From NCBI RefSeq assembly GCF_022829385.1, contig NZ_JAKSXX010000182.1:1-64000 (forward strand): a DNA stretch of 64,000 nucleotides, read 5' to 3'. The DNA comes from Methylobacterium sp. J-070. Lineage in GTDB: Bacteria > Pseudomonadota > Alphaproteobacteria > Rhizobiales > Beijerinckiaceae. A program made the translations under genes and the position numbers. The notes under the pieces were generated by a model. The model made no database searches, had not been told where the DNA came from, and worked only from the letters and a program-made list of their open reading frames with translations. Below are positions 47,771 to 56,113 of the stretch, in pieces (the stretch's first letter is position 1; each line of letters opens with the position of its first letter).

Positions 47771-47953
47771 CGTCATGCCCCGGCTCGCTGCGAAGACCAC
47801 TGTCTCCCATCACGCGGCCGACCAGGGCACCGGATAATCATTGGCCGCACCACGCGTTCGATGCGCGTGTCGCAGGCGGCGGCTGCCGGAAACAAGGGCG
47901 GCGCCGGTCCGGGAGGACGCGGCGCCGCTACGCATTACGACGAACGTCCTGCC

Positions 47954-48142
47954 TCACTCGGCGCGGCCGGTGCCCGTGGACTGGCCGCCCTTGCGGCCTG
48001 CGGTCGAGGCAAGTTCGCGGTCCTGGGAGAACGACCGCTTCTCGGCGGGCACGCTGCGGCCGCCCTTGCTGGCGATCTCGCGCTGCCGCTCCAAGTCCAT
48101 CGAGGCAAAGCCCCGCTTCGAGGTCGAGTTTCCGGATGCCAT
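47954..48142 (-). CDS. KGG-motif stress-induced protein
   Basis: A 62-residue hydrophilic protein with the KGG repeats of the con-10/GsiB-like stress family: GFASMDLERQREIASKGGRS and TAGRKGGQS. Such proteins are disordered, accumulate under desiccation or stationary phase and are often general stress regulon members. The start is ATG 48142 because AGGAGGA sits seven bases upstream. A GGAAC-N16-GGTT promoter lies 35 bases before it. Confidence 0.85.
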   Translation of the reverse strand: MASGNSTSKRGFASMDLERQREIASKGGRSVPAEKRSFSQDRELASTAGRKGGQSTGTGRAE

Positions 48143-48164
48143 CAGTTCCTCCTCAGGCTTCGCT

Positions 48165-48275
48165 TCACCCCGCAACAACCTTCAGCAATAACCAAGGTTC
48201 CTGTCCCGAGACCTGGTCAAGCTTCTTATAGCTCAGCTTGGCGGCAACCTCGGTCTTCTGCGCGGCGTTGGTCAT
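48165..48275 (-). CDS. Possible 36-residue small protein
   Basis: A short ORF immediately upstream of the KGG gene: an N-terminal polar helix (TNAAQKTEVAAKLSYKKLDQ) and a hydrophobic end (EPWLLLKVVAG). GAGGTGG lies before the ATG. I know no relative. It contains the KGG gene's candidate promoter, so the two may be expressed separately. Low confidence; it may be noncoding leader. Confidence 0.3.
   Translation of the reverse strand: MTNAAQKTEVAAKLSYKKLDQVSGQEPWLLLKVVAG
48177..48201 (-). promoter_or_regulatory. Candidate sigma-EcfG promoter of the KGG gene
   Basis: Minus strand GGAAC (48201-48197), 16 bases, GGTT (48180-48177); one deviation from CGTT at the least conserved base. Confidence 0.6.
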
Positions 48276-48397
48276 GGAACCACCTCGGTTGCTGCGCGCG
48301 TCGGATCCCGGGCCTGGACCGCGGGTGCGGCGGACCGGCCCGAGGCGGACCGGAGCGCCGTCGCCCGCGGCGCCGGATGGAGAAGGATTTCCACGGC

Positions 48398-48604
48398 ATG
48401 ACGAACCGCAACATGGTCAAGGATACCGGCGGCGCGGCGCCGGCGGTGACGCCGAACACGCCGCCCCTGCCGCTGATGCCGGCGCCGGAGGATGCCCCCC
48501 GGCCGACGACCCGGGAGGAGCCGGTGGATTCGCCCCACCTGAACGCCAGCCTCAAGCGCGAGGCGCCCGCGCCCGGCGCGCAGGGTCTGTCGACGAAGCG
48601 CTGA
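48398..48604 (+). CDS. Small proline-rich hypothetical protein
   Basis: A 68-residue protein rich in Pro, Thr and Ala (PNTPPLPLMPAPEDAPRPTT), probably disordered, with a C-terminal SPHLNASLKREAPAPG. The second ATG of the frame is used because AGAAGGA is placed for it. No family is recognised. Position in the stress island suggests, but does not show, stress regulation; no sigma-EcfG promoter with correct spacing was found. Confidence 0.5.
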   Translation: MTNRNMVKDTGGAAPAVTPNTPPLPLMPAPEDAPRPTTREEPVDSPHLNASLKREAPAPGAQGLSTKR

Positions 48605-48616
48605 GCCCGGGCCGGC

Positions 48617-49465
48617 TCAGCCGGCCCCCGCCGGCACCCGTCGGCTGAGCCCGAGGATGAGCAGACCGATGGCCAGGATCGTGGCGATCCCGGCCACCGT
48701 GAGGATGCGCCGGACGAGCGGGGTGTAGACGCCGCGGGCGGCGTCGTAACCGTAGCAGAGGAGGGCGAGGCGGTCCGACAGGCCGCCGATCCGGCCTTCA
48801 CCCGCCTCGGTGAGGGCCAGGCGGAGATCGCGCCCGGTGAGCGCCAGGGGGGAGAGCACCCGGGCGACCCGCCCGTCGCCGGCGAGCAGCAGGGCGGCGG
48901 CCGGATGGGCGAAGCTGTCGGTACCGGCATCGTAGATCGCCGTGTAGCCCAGGGCGGCGGTGAGCCGGCCGAGCGCCGACTGGCCGGCGACGAGCGCCCG
49001 GGGGTCGACCGCCCCTGCGCGGGTCCCGAGCGTATCGGCGAGCATGCGGCGCGCGGACGCGGCATCGTCGCGCGGGTCGATCCCCAAAAGCACGAAGGCG
49101 TAGTCGGTCCGGGCGAGCCCGGTGGCCGCCAGGGCATCGGCGGACATCGACACCATCGGGTCGCAGACGTTGCCGCAGGTGTAATCCACCGGAAGCAGCA
49201 GCGTCGGCAATCCGTTCAGTGCCTGCCCGAGCGTCGTGGCCTGCCCGGTGCGCGCGTCCGTGACCGCGAGGTCGAGGGGCGCCCGGGCTCCGGGCGGCGG
49301 GGCCACGGCGACCCGGGCGAGGTCGGCCTGGGCGAGGCGTGCGCAGGCCGGCGCGGCGCACAGGCTCAGGCTCAGGCTCAGAACCAGCCCCGCTGCGAGG
49401 CCCCGGCGCGACCGGGCGCGGCCGGTGTCGGGCGCGGGACTGGACAAGTGCTTGACGAACCGCAT
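48617..49465 (-). CDS. SCO1/SenC family copper chaperone-like protein
   Basis: A 282-residue protein with a signal peptide that contains a LSLSLSL run, a thioredoxin-like SCO domain with copper ligands CGNVC and a distal His in DSFAHPAAALLL, and a C-terminal membrane helix (VAGIATILAIGLLILGLS). SCO proteins deliver copper to the CuA site of cytochrome oxidase or reduce disulphides. No oxidase genes are near. The start at ATG 49465 is preferred to the upstream frame, which overlaps the cNMP-binding gene. Confidence 0.82.
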   Translation of the reverse strand: MRFVKHLSSPAPDTGRARSRRGLAAGLVLSLSLSLCAAPACARLAQADLARVAVAPPPGARAPLDLAVTDARTGQATTLGQALNGLPTLLLPVDYTCGNVCDPMVSMSADALAATGLARTDYAFVLLGIDPRDDAASARRMLADTLGTRAGAVDPRALVAGQSALGRLTAALGYTAIYDAGTDSFAHPAAALLLAGDGRVARVLSPLALTGRDLRLALTEAGEGRIGGLSDRLALLCYGYDAARGVYTPLVRRILTVAGIATILAIGLLILGLSRRVPAGAG

Positions 49466-49526
49466 GGATACGCGGGCCCGTCCGGCCCCGCCGTCCTGGG
49501 CGTGAGACCCGTCGCGGAGCCCCCGT

Positions 49527-49970
49527 ATGACCCTCGACACCGAGGTTTCCTCCCTGAAGCAGGTGCCGCTGTTCCGCGAAGTGGAGCCGGCGCGCCTGAA
49601 GCTCCTGGCCTTCACCAGCGAGCGGGTGCATTTCGAGCCCGGGCAGCGATTCTTCGCCCGAGGCGATGTCGCGGATGCGGCCTACGTGATCCTCCAGGGC
49701 ACCGCGGAGGTCAGCATCGACGGTCCCGCCGGCCCGGTGCGGCTGGCGGTGCTCGGCCAGGATGCCCTGGTGGGGGAGATGGGCATCCTGGCTGAGCAGC
49801 CCAGATCCGCCACCGTGACGGCGGAGTCGGCGGTGACCGCCCTGCGCATCGACCGCGGCGTGTTCCTCGAATTGCTGGCTCAGTTTCCACAGATCAGCAT
49901 CGCCCTCATGCGGGTGCTGGCGCTGCGCCTGGAACAGACCAACCAGGCCCTGGCCGAAAGCCGCGGCTGA
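49527..49970 (+). CDS. Stand-alone cyclic nucleotide-binding domain protein
   Basis: A 147-residue protein that is almost entirely one CAP-like cNMP-binding domain: FEPGQRFFARGDVADAAYVI, LVGEMGILAEQPRSATVTAE. It has no helix-turn-helix or kinase domain. The phosphate-binding cassette (GEMGILAEQPRSATV) keeps the Arg that contacts cyclic phosphate, so nucleotide binding is plausible. Partner unknown. Confidence 0.85.
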   Translation: MTLDTEVSSLKQVPLFREVEPARLKLLAFTSERVHFEPGQRFFARGDVADAAYVILQGTAEVSIDGPAGPVRLAVLGQDALVGEMGILAEQPRSATVTAESAVTALRIDRGVFLELLAQFPQISIALMRVLALRLEQTNQALAESRG

Positions 49971-49976
49971 GCCGGA

Positions 49977-50420
49977 TCAACCCGGCGGGTAGGTGATGAA
50001 CTCTAGGAGCGACCCGTCCGGATCCCGGAAATAGACGCTGATGCCGGCGCCCGCGGCACCGTGCCGCTCGACGGGGCCGAGTTCCACCGGGACGCCTGAC
50101 GCTTCGAGATGCGCGACCGCGTCCTCGATCGCCCCCGACCAGCGGAAGCACAGGTCGCTGTTGCCGGGCATCACCGGCTCCCGCGCCACCGGCGTGGCCT
50201 CGACGCCCGGACCGTGGCAGTTCAGCTGAACGCCGCCGAACCGATAGGCGAAGCCCGGGCCGCGCGCGATCACCTCGGCCCCGACGACGTCGCGGTAGAA
50301 GGCGTTGGACCGCGCCCAGTCGCTGACGTGGATGACGCAATGGTCGAGGTGGATCGCCGGGCTCAGGCTGGCGGTCGGCGCAATCAGGGCCTCGACGGGC
50401 AGTGTCTCGGTCTCGGGCAT
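49977..50420 (-). CDS. VOC (glyoxalase-like) family protein
   Basis: A 147-residue vicinal-oxygen-chelate protein: IHLDHCVIHVSDWARSNAFY, the middle LCFRWSGAIEDAVAHLEASG and the C-terminal YFRDPDGSLLEFITYP with the metal Glu. The first metal ligand is His in LDHCV. Family roles include ring cleavage, isomerisation and antibiotic resistance; specific substrate unknown. Confidence 0.87.
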   Translation of the reverse strand: MPETETLPVEALIAPTASLSPAIHLDHCVIHVSDWARSNAFYRDVVGAEVIARGPGFAYRFGGVQLNCHGPGVEATPVAREPVMPGNSDLCFRWSGAIEDAVAHLEASGVPVELGPVERHGAAGAGISVYFRDPDGSLLEFITYPPG

Positions 50421-50593
50421 CGATCACCTCCGCGCAAGACCGTACCGAAGGTCCGCCTCACGGGTGAAATAGGGCGCAACCGTGACCGCGGCAGCCGGCG
50501 CCTGCTGTGCGATGCGGCGGAAAAGCTACATCGTCGCGGGACGCAAGACGGTAGGCATGAGGCCGAGAACCGCATTCCGCCCGAACAGGACCT

Positions 50594-51274
50594 ATGATCG
50601 CAACACTCACCTCGGCCTGGAACCGCGTGCGCCGGATCCGTCCCTCGCGGATCCTTCTCGCCGTCGTGGCGATCGCGCCCCTGGCGGCCTGCCAGACCCG
50701 CCCCGGACAGCTCGCGCAGGATGACGATTCGGCTTGGTACATCGGGTCCAAGGCCGACAAGCCCTTCGACATCCCGCTGGTCGATACTCAGCGGCTCGAT
50801 CCCAAGTACCGCCGCCAGCAGGTGACCTACAACGGCCCCGAGCAGCCCGGCACGATCGTGGTCGACATCGACAAGCGTCAGCTCGTCCTGGTGCAGGCGG
50901 ATGGGACCGCGATGCAGTACGGCGTCGGCGTCGGCAAGGCCGGGTTCTCCTGGAAGGGCGAGGCGCGTGTCGGCCGCAAGGGCGTCTGGCCCGACTGGAG
51001 CCCGACCACCACGATGGTCTCGCTCAATCCCGACCTCCCGCGGACCCGCAAGGGCGGCCTCGACAACCCGCTCGGCGCCCGCGCGCTCTACCTCTACCAG
51101 GGCAATCGGGACATCCTGTTCCGGATCCACGGCACCAACGAGCCCTGGAGCATCGGCGAGCAATTGTCGTCGGGCTGCGTCCGGATGCTCAACGAGGACA
51201 TCGCCGACCTCTTCGAGCGCGTCCCGGTGGGGACCCGCGTCCTGGTCAAGCGCAACGGCAAGTACCGGGTCTGA
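50594..51274 (+). CDS. L,D-transpeptidase (YkuD) lipoprotein
   Basis: A 226-residue protein with a lipobox LAAC (Cys33) after a basic, hydrophobic N-terminus, and a YkuD domain with NPLGARALYLYQGN, HGTNEPWSIGE and the active-site SSGCVRM. It forms 3-3 cross-links in peptidoglycan or attaches proteins to it. AGGA precedes the ATG. Comparable genes occur in many copies in Rhizobiales. Confidence 0.92.
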   Translation: MIATLTSAWNRVRRIRPSRILLAVVAIAPLAACQTRPGQLAQDDDSAWYIGSKADKPFDIPLVDTQRLDPKYRRQQVTYNGPEQPGTIVVDIDKRQLVLVQADGTAMQYGVGVGKAGFSWKGEARVGRKGVWPDWSPTTTMVSLNPDLPRTRKGGLDNPLGARALYLYQGNRDILFRIHGTNEPWSIGEQLSSGCVRMLNEDIADLFERVPVGTRVLVKRNGKYRV

Positions 51275-51567
51275 GACGCCGACCGCTCGGTCGCGGCGGC
51301 GGCGCCCTGGCTGCGCGTCGCGCACGATGCGCGGACGCCGTCATCATTCCGGGGCGGCTCGGCCCCGACGCGCGGATGATCCCGACCGACGATCACCGGG
51401 GCCCCGGCGCGGCGCGGAACGCTTTCGCAAGCCCGACGCGATAGCGTCCGCGTCCTGCGACCCGCGCCTGTCCCACCGTCCGGCAAAATCGCCACGGTAC
51501 GGGCCCAGCGTCGCGGCTCCGCCAAACCTTCCGCTCGACCGACCGCCTGCGCGTGGACAGCTCCCCG

Positions 51568-52071
51568 ATGATCAGACCGATGCTCGCCCTGTTGCTCCTC
51601 TGCGGCCCCGCGGCCGCGGCCGGGACGATCAGCGGCCCGGCGACCGTGATCGACGGTGACACGGTCGAGGTTCAGGGCACCCGCATCCATCTCTACGGCA
51701 TCGACGCCCCCGACACCGGGCAGAGCTGCGAGACCGCCAAGGGGCTGGAATACCGGTGCGGCCGCGAGGCCGCGCAGGCCCTGCGCGCGCGGATCGGCGC
51801 CGGCCTCGTCACCTGCGAGCGGCGGGAGAGCCCCGTCGCCGGCCGCGTCACCGGAATCTGCCACGTCCACGGCGAGGACCTGTCGGCCTGGATGGCCGGC
51901 GCGGGCCTGGCCCTGGCCAGCCGCCACGGGACTGCGGCCTATCTCCGCCAGGAGGGCCACGCCTGGGCGACCCGCCGCGGCCTCTGGGCCGGCACCTTCG
52001 AGAAGCCGGCCGACTGGCGCCAAGACCGGCGCCGGGTCGAGTCCGCCGCCGGGGCGGGCGCGGCCGAATAG
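51568..52071 (+). CDS. Secreted thermonuclease-like (SNase) protein
   Basis: A 167-residue protein with a signal peptide (MLALLLLCGPAAAAG) and an SNase OB fold: ATVIDGDTVEVQGTRIHLYG, IDAPDTGQ, then GRVTGICHVHGEDLSAWM and TRRGLWAG. The DGDT Asp is kept, but the usual APE motif reads APD. It should cleave nucleic acid in the periplasm or outside if active. ATG 51568 starts a proper signal peptide; GTG 51553 adds five residues. It is the closest in-window relative of the PBP1A tail at 4102-4389. Confidence 0.87.
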   Translation: MIRPMLALLLLCGPAAAAGTISGPATVIDGDTVEVQGTRIHLYGIDAPDTGQSCETAKGLEYRCGREAAQALRARIGAGLVTCERRESPVAGRVTGICHVHGEDLSAWMAGAGLALASRHGTAAYLRQEGHAWATRRGLWAGTFEKPADWRQDRRRVESAAGAGAAE

Positions 52072-52084
52072 GGCGCCGGGCGGC

Positions 52085-53215
52085 TCAGGCCGCCTCGTCG
52101 TGGCCCTCGGTGAAGTCCCGCCACAGCAGGACCAGGGCGGCCATGACCGCCGGCCCGACGAACAGGCCGAGCAATCCGAAGGTCTCGACGCCCCCGAGGA
52201 TCCCGAGCAGCACCCACAGGAAGGGCAGCTTCGTGGTGCCGCCGATCAGCGCCGGCCGGATGAAGTGGTCGGCCACGAAGGTGACCACGAGGCCCGCCGC
52301 CGCCACCACCGCGGCCGCCGTCGCCGAGCCCGTCGCCAGCAGGAGCGCCGCCGCGATGGCGATGGCGACGGCGGCGCCGAACGGGATCATCGCCGCCACC
52401 GCGGTGAAGGCGCCGAGCAGGACCGGGTGGGGCACGCCGGCGAAGTAATAGACGATCCCCAGGAGGAAGCCCTCGCCGATGCCCACCAGCACGAGGCCGT
52501 CGACGGTGCCGTGCACGGAGGCCACCATCTGCCGGGCGACGCGCTCGCCGCGGGGCCCGAACAGCCGGTGGCAGGCGGTGAGCGACTGGTCCCGCACGGT
52601 GCGCCAGTCGCGGAACAGGAAGAACAGCGCCACAAGGCTGAACCCGAACAGCACGATCCGGTGAACCACCTCGCGCCCGACGTTGCGCGAGGCCCCGATC
52701 ACCGAGTTGTTCTCGAACCGGTGAAGCAGCTCCGAGCCCGCCTGGGCGTGGCCCAAATTGTCGTTCCACCACGCGGTCGCCTGCGCGGCGCCATAGGGCA
52801 GGTGCTGGAGGAATTCGGGCGCCGGGATGCCGTTCGCCTCCGCATTGCGCACGAACTCGGCCACGTCGTGCGCCTCCCGGGCGGCCTGGATCCCCAGGAT
52901 GGCGAGCGGCGCCAGGAAGACCAGCGCCACGGCGGCGGTCATCACCGTGGGCAGCAGGATGTTGTGCCGGCCCGGCGGGAAGCGGCGCTCCAGGCGGGCG
53001 TAGAGCGGCCACAGGGCGATGGCGAGCACAAGCGCCCAGGCGAGGGCGGGCAGGAACCCGTGCAGGATCCAGAGGCCCAGGGCGGCGAGCGTGAGCACCA
53101 GCAGGACGCGGGCCGCGCCCTGCGAGCGGCCGCGCTCGCCGGGGGGGCTCGGGCGCTCCACGGGGGTCGACTCGAGCCGCGCCGGCGGGGCGACGGGTTT
53201 GGTGATCGGTGGCAT
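52085..53215 (-). CDS. AI-2E family transporter (UPF0118)
   Basis: A 376-residue membrane protein with about eight helices: VLLVLTLAALGLWILHGFLP, the long soluble insert from residue 110 to 200, and the C-terminal FVADHFIRPALIGGTTKLPFL and GLFVGPAVMAALVLLW typical of the family. Members are proposed exporters or Na+/H+ antiporters; the autoinducer-2 link is from one homologue only. The start at ATG 53215 fits the family; the longer frame overlaps the acpXL gene. Confidence 0.85.
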   Translation of the reverse strand: MPPITKPVAPPARLESTPVERPSPPGERGRSQGAARVLLVLTLAALGLWILHGFLPALAWALVLAIALWPLYARLERRFPPGRHNILLPTVMTAAVALVFLAPLAILGIQAAREAHDVAEFVRNAEANGIPAPEFLQHLPYGAAQATAWWNDNLGHAQAGSELLHRFENNSVIGASRNVGREVVHRIVLFGFSLVALFFLFRDWRTVRDQSLTACHRLFGPRGERVARQMVASVHGTVDGLVLVGIGEGFLLGIVYYFAGVPHPVLLGAFTAVAAMIPFGAAVAIAIAAALLLATGSATAAAVVAAAGLVVTFVADHFIRPALIGGTTKLPFLWVLLGILGGVETFGLLGLFVGPAVMAALVLLWRDFTEGHDEAA

Positions 53216-53507
53216 CCGTCTGAACTCCTGGGAAGGCGCGGTCGGTCCCGCCCCGAAGCGAGGGCCGGCAAATCGGGGATCGCGCATCCGCACACGGTGC
53301 GGCGCGCCTGTTGACACGCGCTGAAACGCCGGGGAACCGCGGCGGTTGCCGCCTCTGACCCCCTCGTGTAGAGGTCGCCGCCATTCGACGGGGCCGCGCG
53401 TGAGGGCCCGTGGACGCGTGAGGTGGCCGCGGGGGGGCGCCGGGCCGCCCGGCGCCGAGGGGGCATCCGCACGTCCGACCCGGAATTCGAACAGCCCGCG
53501 AGTAGAC

Positions 53508-53816
53508 ATGTCCGACGAGCCCGCCCACGGCAGCGCCACCTTCGAGCGCGTGGCCGACATCATAGCCGAGACCGCCGACATCCCGCGGGACAAGATCACG
53601 CCCGAGAGCCACGCCATCGACGACCTCGGCATCGACAGCCTCGCCTTCCTCGACATCGCCTTCGCGGTCGACAAGGCGTTCGGGATCAAGCTGCCGCTGG
53701 AGCGGTGGACCCAGGAGGTCAACGAGGGCAAGGTCCCGGCGGAAGCGTATTTCGTCCTCAAGAACCTGTGTGCGCGCATCGACGGCCTCGTGGCCGAGAA
53801 GGCCGCCAAGGTCTGA
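53508..53816 (+). CDS. acpXL: AcpXL, acyl carrier protein for very-long-chain lipid A acyl
   Basis: A 102-residue acyl carrier protein with the AcpXL signature: FERVADIIAETADIPRDKI, DDLGIDSLAFLDIAFAVDK (4'-phosphopantetheine Ser44) and WTQEVNEGKVPAEAYFVLKN. AcpXL carries the 27- or 28-carbon hydroxy fatty acid placed on lipid A in Rhizobiales. It is followed 25 bases later by a FabZ-like dehydratase and then a ketosynthase, the usual gene order. Confidence 0.93.
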   Translation: MSDEPAHGSATFERVADIIAETADIPRDKITPESHAIDDLGIDSLAFLDIAFAVDKAFGIKLPLERWTQEVNEGKVPAEAYFVLKNLCARIDGLVAEKAAKV

Positions 53817-53841
53817 CGCCAGAAGGCCGGCCGGTTCCGTC

Positions 53842-54321
53842 ATGCGCCTCGAATACTTCGAGATGATCGATTCCGTGCGGCATCTCGACCGGACGGCCGG
53901 GCGGATCGAGGCGCTCGCCCGGGTGCCGCTGGAGAGCCCTGTCTTCGAGGGACACTTCCCCGGCCATCCCCTCGTGCCCGGGGTGCTCCTGACCGAGACC
54001 ATGGCGCAGGCCTCCGGCTACCTCGTGCTCGCCCATCTCGACTTCGCCCGGATGCCGTTCCTCACGGGCGTCGACAAGGCGCGCTTCCGCGCGTTCGTCG
54101 GGCCGGGGGCCGAGCTCGTGGTCACGGCGAGCCTGGAGCACGACGGATCGGGCTACGCGGTGACCCGGGCGGCGATCCGCCACGACGGCAAGGCCCTCTG
54201 CGACGCGGAGCTGCGCTTCCGCACGATGCCGTTCCCGGACGGACTCGACGCGCCGATGCGGGCGCGGGCGCGGGCCATCGGCCTGGTCCCGGATCCGGCG
54301 CAGCCCGCGGGCCGGCCGTGA
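53842..54321 (+). CDS. FabZ-like 3-hydroxyacyl-ACP dehydratase of the XL cluster
   Basis: A 159-residue hot-dog dehydratase: SPVFEGHFPGHPLVPGVLLTETMAQ holds the catalytic His and Glu. It matches the FabZ-type protein that accompanies AcpXL and acts in elongation of the very-long-chain fatty acid. The last 25 residues are beyond the core fold. Its stop overlaps the next GTG in a GTGA junction. Confidence 0.9.
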   Translation: MRLEYFEMIDSVRHLDRTAGRIEALARVPLESPVFEGHFPGHPLVPGVLLTETMAQASGYLVLAHLDFARMPFLTGVDKARFRAFVGPGAELVVTASLEHDGSGYAVTRAAIRHDGKALCDAELRFRTMPFPDGLDAPMRARARAIGLVPDPAQPAGRP

Positions 54322-55445
54322 GCCGCGCGGTCGTCGTCACCGGCCTCGGCCTCGTCTCCTGCGCGGGCGAGGGCGTCGAGGCCCACCTGTCGGCCCTCGA
54401 CGGCGCCGCCGCACCCCGCACCGATACCGACACGTTCGCGCCCTATCCGGTGCATCCCGCGCCGCCGATCGTCTGGGACGGCCAGATCCCCAAGCGCAGC
54501 GACCAGCGCCAGATGGAGGCGTGGCAGCGCCTCGGCGTCTACGCCGCCGGCCTCGCCCTCGACGCCGCGGGGGTGAAGGCGGATGCGGCCTTCAGGCAGG
54601 CGCTGCACCTCGTGGTGGCGGCGGGCGGCGGCGAGCGCGATTACGCGGTCGACGGGGCGATCCTGACGGGGCTGCGCGACGCCGCCGACCCCGGCGCCTA
54701 CCTGAACGAGCGGCTCCAGAACGACCTGCGCCCGACGCTGTTCCTCGCCCAGCTCTCGAACCTGCTCGCCGGCAACATCGCCATCGTGCACGGGGTCACG
54801 GCCGCCTCGCGGACCTTCATGGGCGAGGAATCCGCCGGCATCGACGCCCTGCGGATCGCCCGGGCGCGGGTCGCGTCGGGCCAGATCGACGCGATCCTGG
54901 TGGGGGGCTCCTACAGCGCCGAGCGCCCGGACGTGCTGGTGATCCACGAGATGGGCGGCTTCCTGGCCCGCGACGCCTACCGACCGGTCTTCCGGCGCGG
55001 GGCGACGGGCGGCTTCATCCTGGGCAGCTGCGCCGCCTTCCTGATGCTCGAATCCGAGGAGCACGCCGCGGCCCGCGGCGCCCGCGCGCTCGCCCGGCTG
55101 GAGGGCGTGGCCAGCGACCGCACCCGGCGGGCGCCCGGCAGCGTCGCCGGCAGTCTGGACGGCCTCTGGCGGCAGGCGGGGATCGCGGCCCCCGACCGGG
55201 TCCTGTCCGCCGCCACGGGCGTCCCGCAGATCACCGCGGAGGAGCAGGACACCCTGGCGCGGCTCGCCCCCGGCACGCCGGTCCGCGCCCTCGGCGACGT
55301 GGTCGGGCACGGGCTCGAGGTGGCGGCGCCGTTCGGGGCGGCACTCGCGGTCGCCCTCACCGCCGCCGGTCGCGCCCGCGAGGTCGCCGTGACGGTGGTG
55401 GGGCATCGGCGGGGCGAGGGCGTGCTCCGGGTGGTTTCGGCCTGA
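54318..55445 (+). CDS. Beta-ketoacyl-ACP synthase-like protein lacking the active-site Cys
   Basis: A 375-residue thiolase-fold protein, the XL-cluster FabF2-type. Fold landmarks VVVTGLGLVSCAGEG, RPVFRRGATGGFILG and GDVVGHGLEVAAPFG are present, the last with a catalytic-type His. In the nucleophile region (HGVTAASRTFMGEESAG) the canonical Cys is missing, so it is probably a chain-length-factor-like partner, not a self-sufficient synthase. The active partner (FabF1-type), the alcohol dehydrogenase and LpxXL that normally follow are not downstream here. Confidence 0.85.
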   Translation: MSRAVVVTGLGLVSCAGEGVEAHLSALDGAAAPRTDTDTFAPYPVHPAPPIVWDGQIPKRSDQRQMEAWQRLGVYAAGLALDAAGVKADAAFRQALHLVVAAGGGERDYAVDGAILTGLRDAADPGAYLNERLQNDLRPTLFLAQLSNLLAGNIAIVHGVTAASRTFMGEESAGIDALRIARARVASGQIDAILVGGSYSAERPDVLVIHEMGGFLARDAYRPVFRRGATGGFILGSCAAFLMLESEEHAAARGARALARLEGVASDRTRRAPGSVAGSLDGLWRQAGIAAPDRVLSAATGVPQITAEEQDTLARLAPGTPVRALGDVVGHGLEVAAPFGAALAVALTAAGRAREVAVTVVGHRRGEGVLRVVSA

Positions 55446-55794
55446 ACGGGTCGGCCCGCGTCCCGCGGCCTTCTGGCAGCACAGGTTGCGGCCACAGAGT
55501 TCGGAACGCGCGCGCCCTAGATCCCGCTCCGCAACACGTCCGTTACCGTCGCGCGCGATAATCCGCCAAGGAATTTTCGTGCCAAGGGCCAGTTGCCGAA
55601 GGCAGTATTGCCCTGCGCTTGCCAAAAAACCGGGATCGGGCTATTTCATCGGCATCGGCACGTGTCCGGATTTCTTGGACCGTTACGCCTTCGCAGGGCG
55701 GTTCTGACTTTCCTATCGCTAGCGGTCGATACCGGCGCCTCCTCCGCGGAGCAGGTGCGCTCTCTCACTACGCCTGCGAAGATCAAGGACTTCC
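55446..55794 (+). other. Leader and promoter region of the cold-shock gene
   Basis: 349 bases without a supported gene. A sigma70-like promoter at 55619-55647 would give a leader of about 140 nt, the long untranslated region typical of cspA-type mRNAs. A GGAAC at 55504 has no correctly spaced GTT. The short frames here have no similarity to known proteins. Confidence 0.45.
55619..55647 (+). promoter_or_regulatory. Sigma70-like promoter of the cold-shock gene
   Basis: TTGCCA (55619-55624), 17-base spacer, TATTTC (55642-55647). The -35 is one base from consensus; the -10 is weaker. Confidence 0.5.
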
Positions 55795-56004
55795 ATGAGC
55801 ACCGGAACCGTCAAGTGGTTCAACGAGACCAAGGGCTACGGCTTCATCCAGCCGGATGACGGCGGGAAGGACGTGTTCGTCCACATCTCGGCCGTCGAGC
55901 GCGCCGGTCTCCGCAGCCTGAACGAGGGCCAGAAGGTCACCTACGAGCTGGAGACCGACCGCCGCAGCGGCAAGCAGTCCGCCGGCCAGCTCCAGACGGC
56001 CTGA
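55795..56004 (+). CDS. cspA: Cold-shock protein, CspA family
   Basis: A 69-residue cold-shock domain with RNP1 KGYGFIQ and RNP2 VFVHIS, binding single-stranded RNA/DNA as an RNA chaperone. AAGGA precedes the ATG. A long leader and a strong terminator frame it. Several paralogues are normal, so the number cannot be assigned. Confidence 0.95.
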   Translation: MSTGTVKWFNETKGYGFIQPDDGGKDVFVHISAVERAGLRSLNEGQKVTYELETDRRSGKQSAGQLQTA

Positions 56005-56027
56005 TCGCCGGTCGAAGGGTTTTTCCC

Positions 56028-56053
56028 GAAGCCGCTCCGTCGGGAGCGGCTTC
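56028..56053 (+). terminator. Intrinsic terminator of the cold-shock gene
   Basis: A perfect 11-bp stem (GAAGCCGCTCC with GGAGCGGCTTC), 4-base loop, followed by TTCGTGT. Confidence 0.8.
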
Positions 56054-56113
56054 TTCGTGTCTGCAATCCCTCTATGGGCGGCGGCCTTCGCCGCGCCCGA
56101 TCCAGGAGTGTCT

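Noticed and set aside
48276..48300. GGAAC upstream of the small gene at 48398 as a sigma-EcfG promoter
   Set aside because: No GTT lies 16 or 17 bases downstream (CGCG and GCGT are there).
51416..51440. GGAAC before the secreted nuclease gene
   Set aside because: The expected -10 position reads CGCG; the element is over 120 bases from the start codon.
53216..53809. N-terminal extension of the AI-2E family gene
   Set aside because: The extension is antisense to the unmistakable acpXL gene and adds residues unlike the family.
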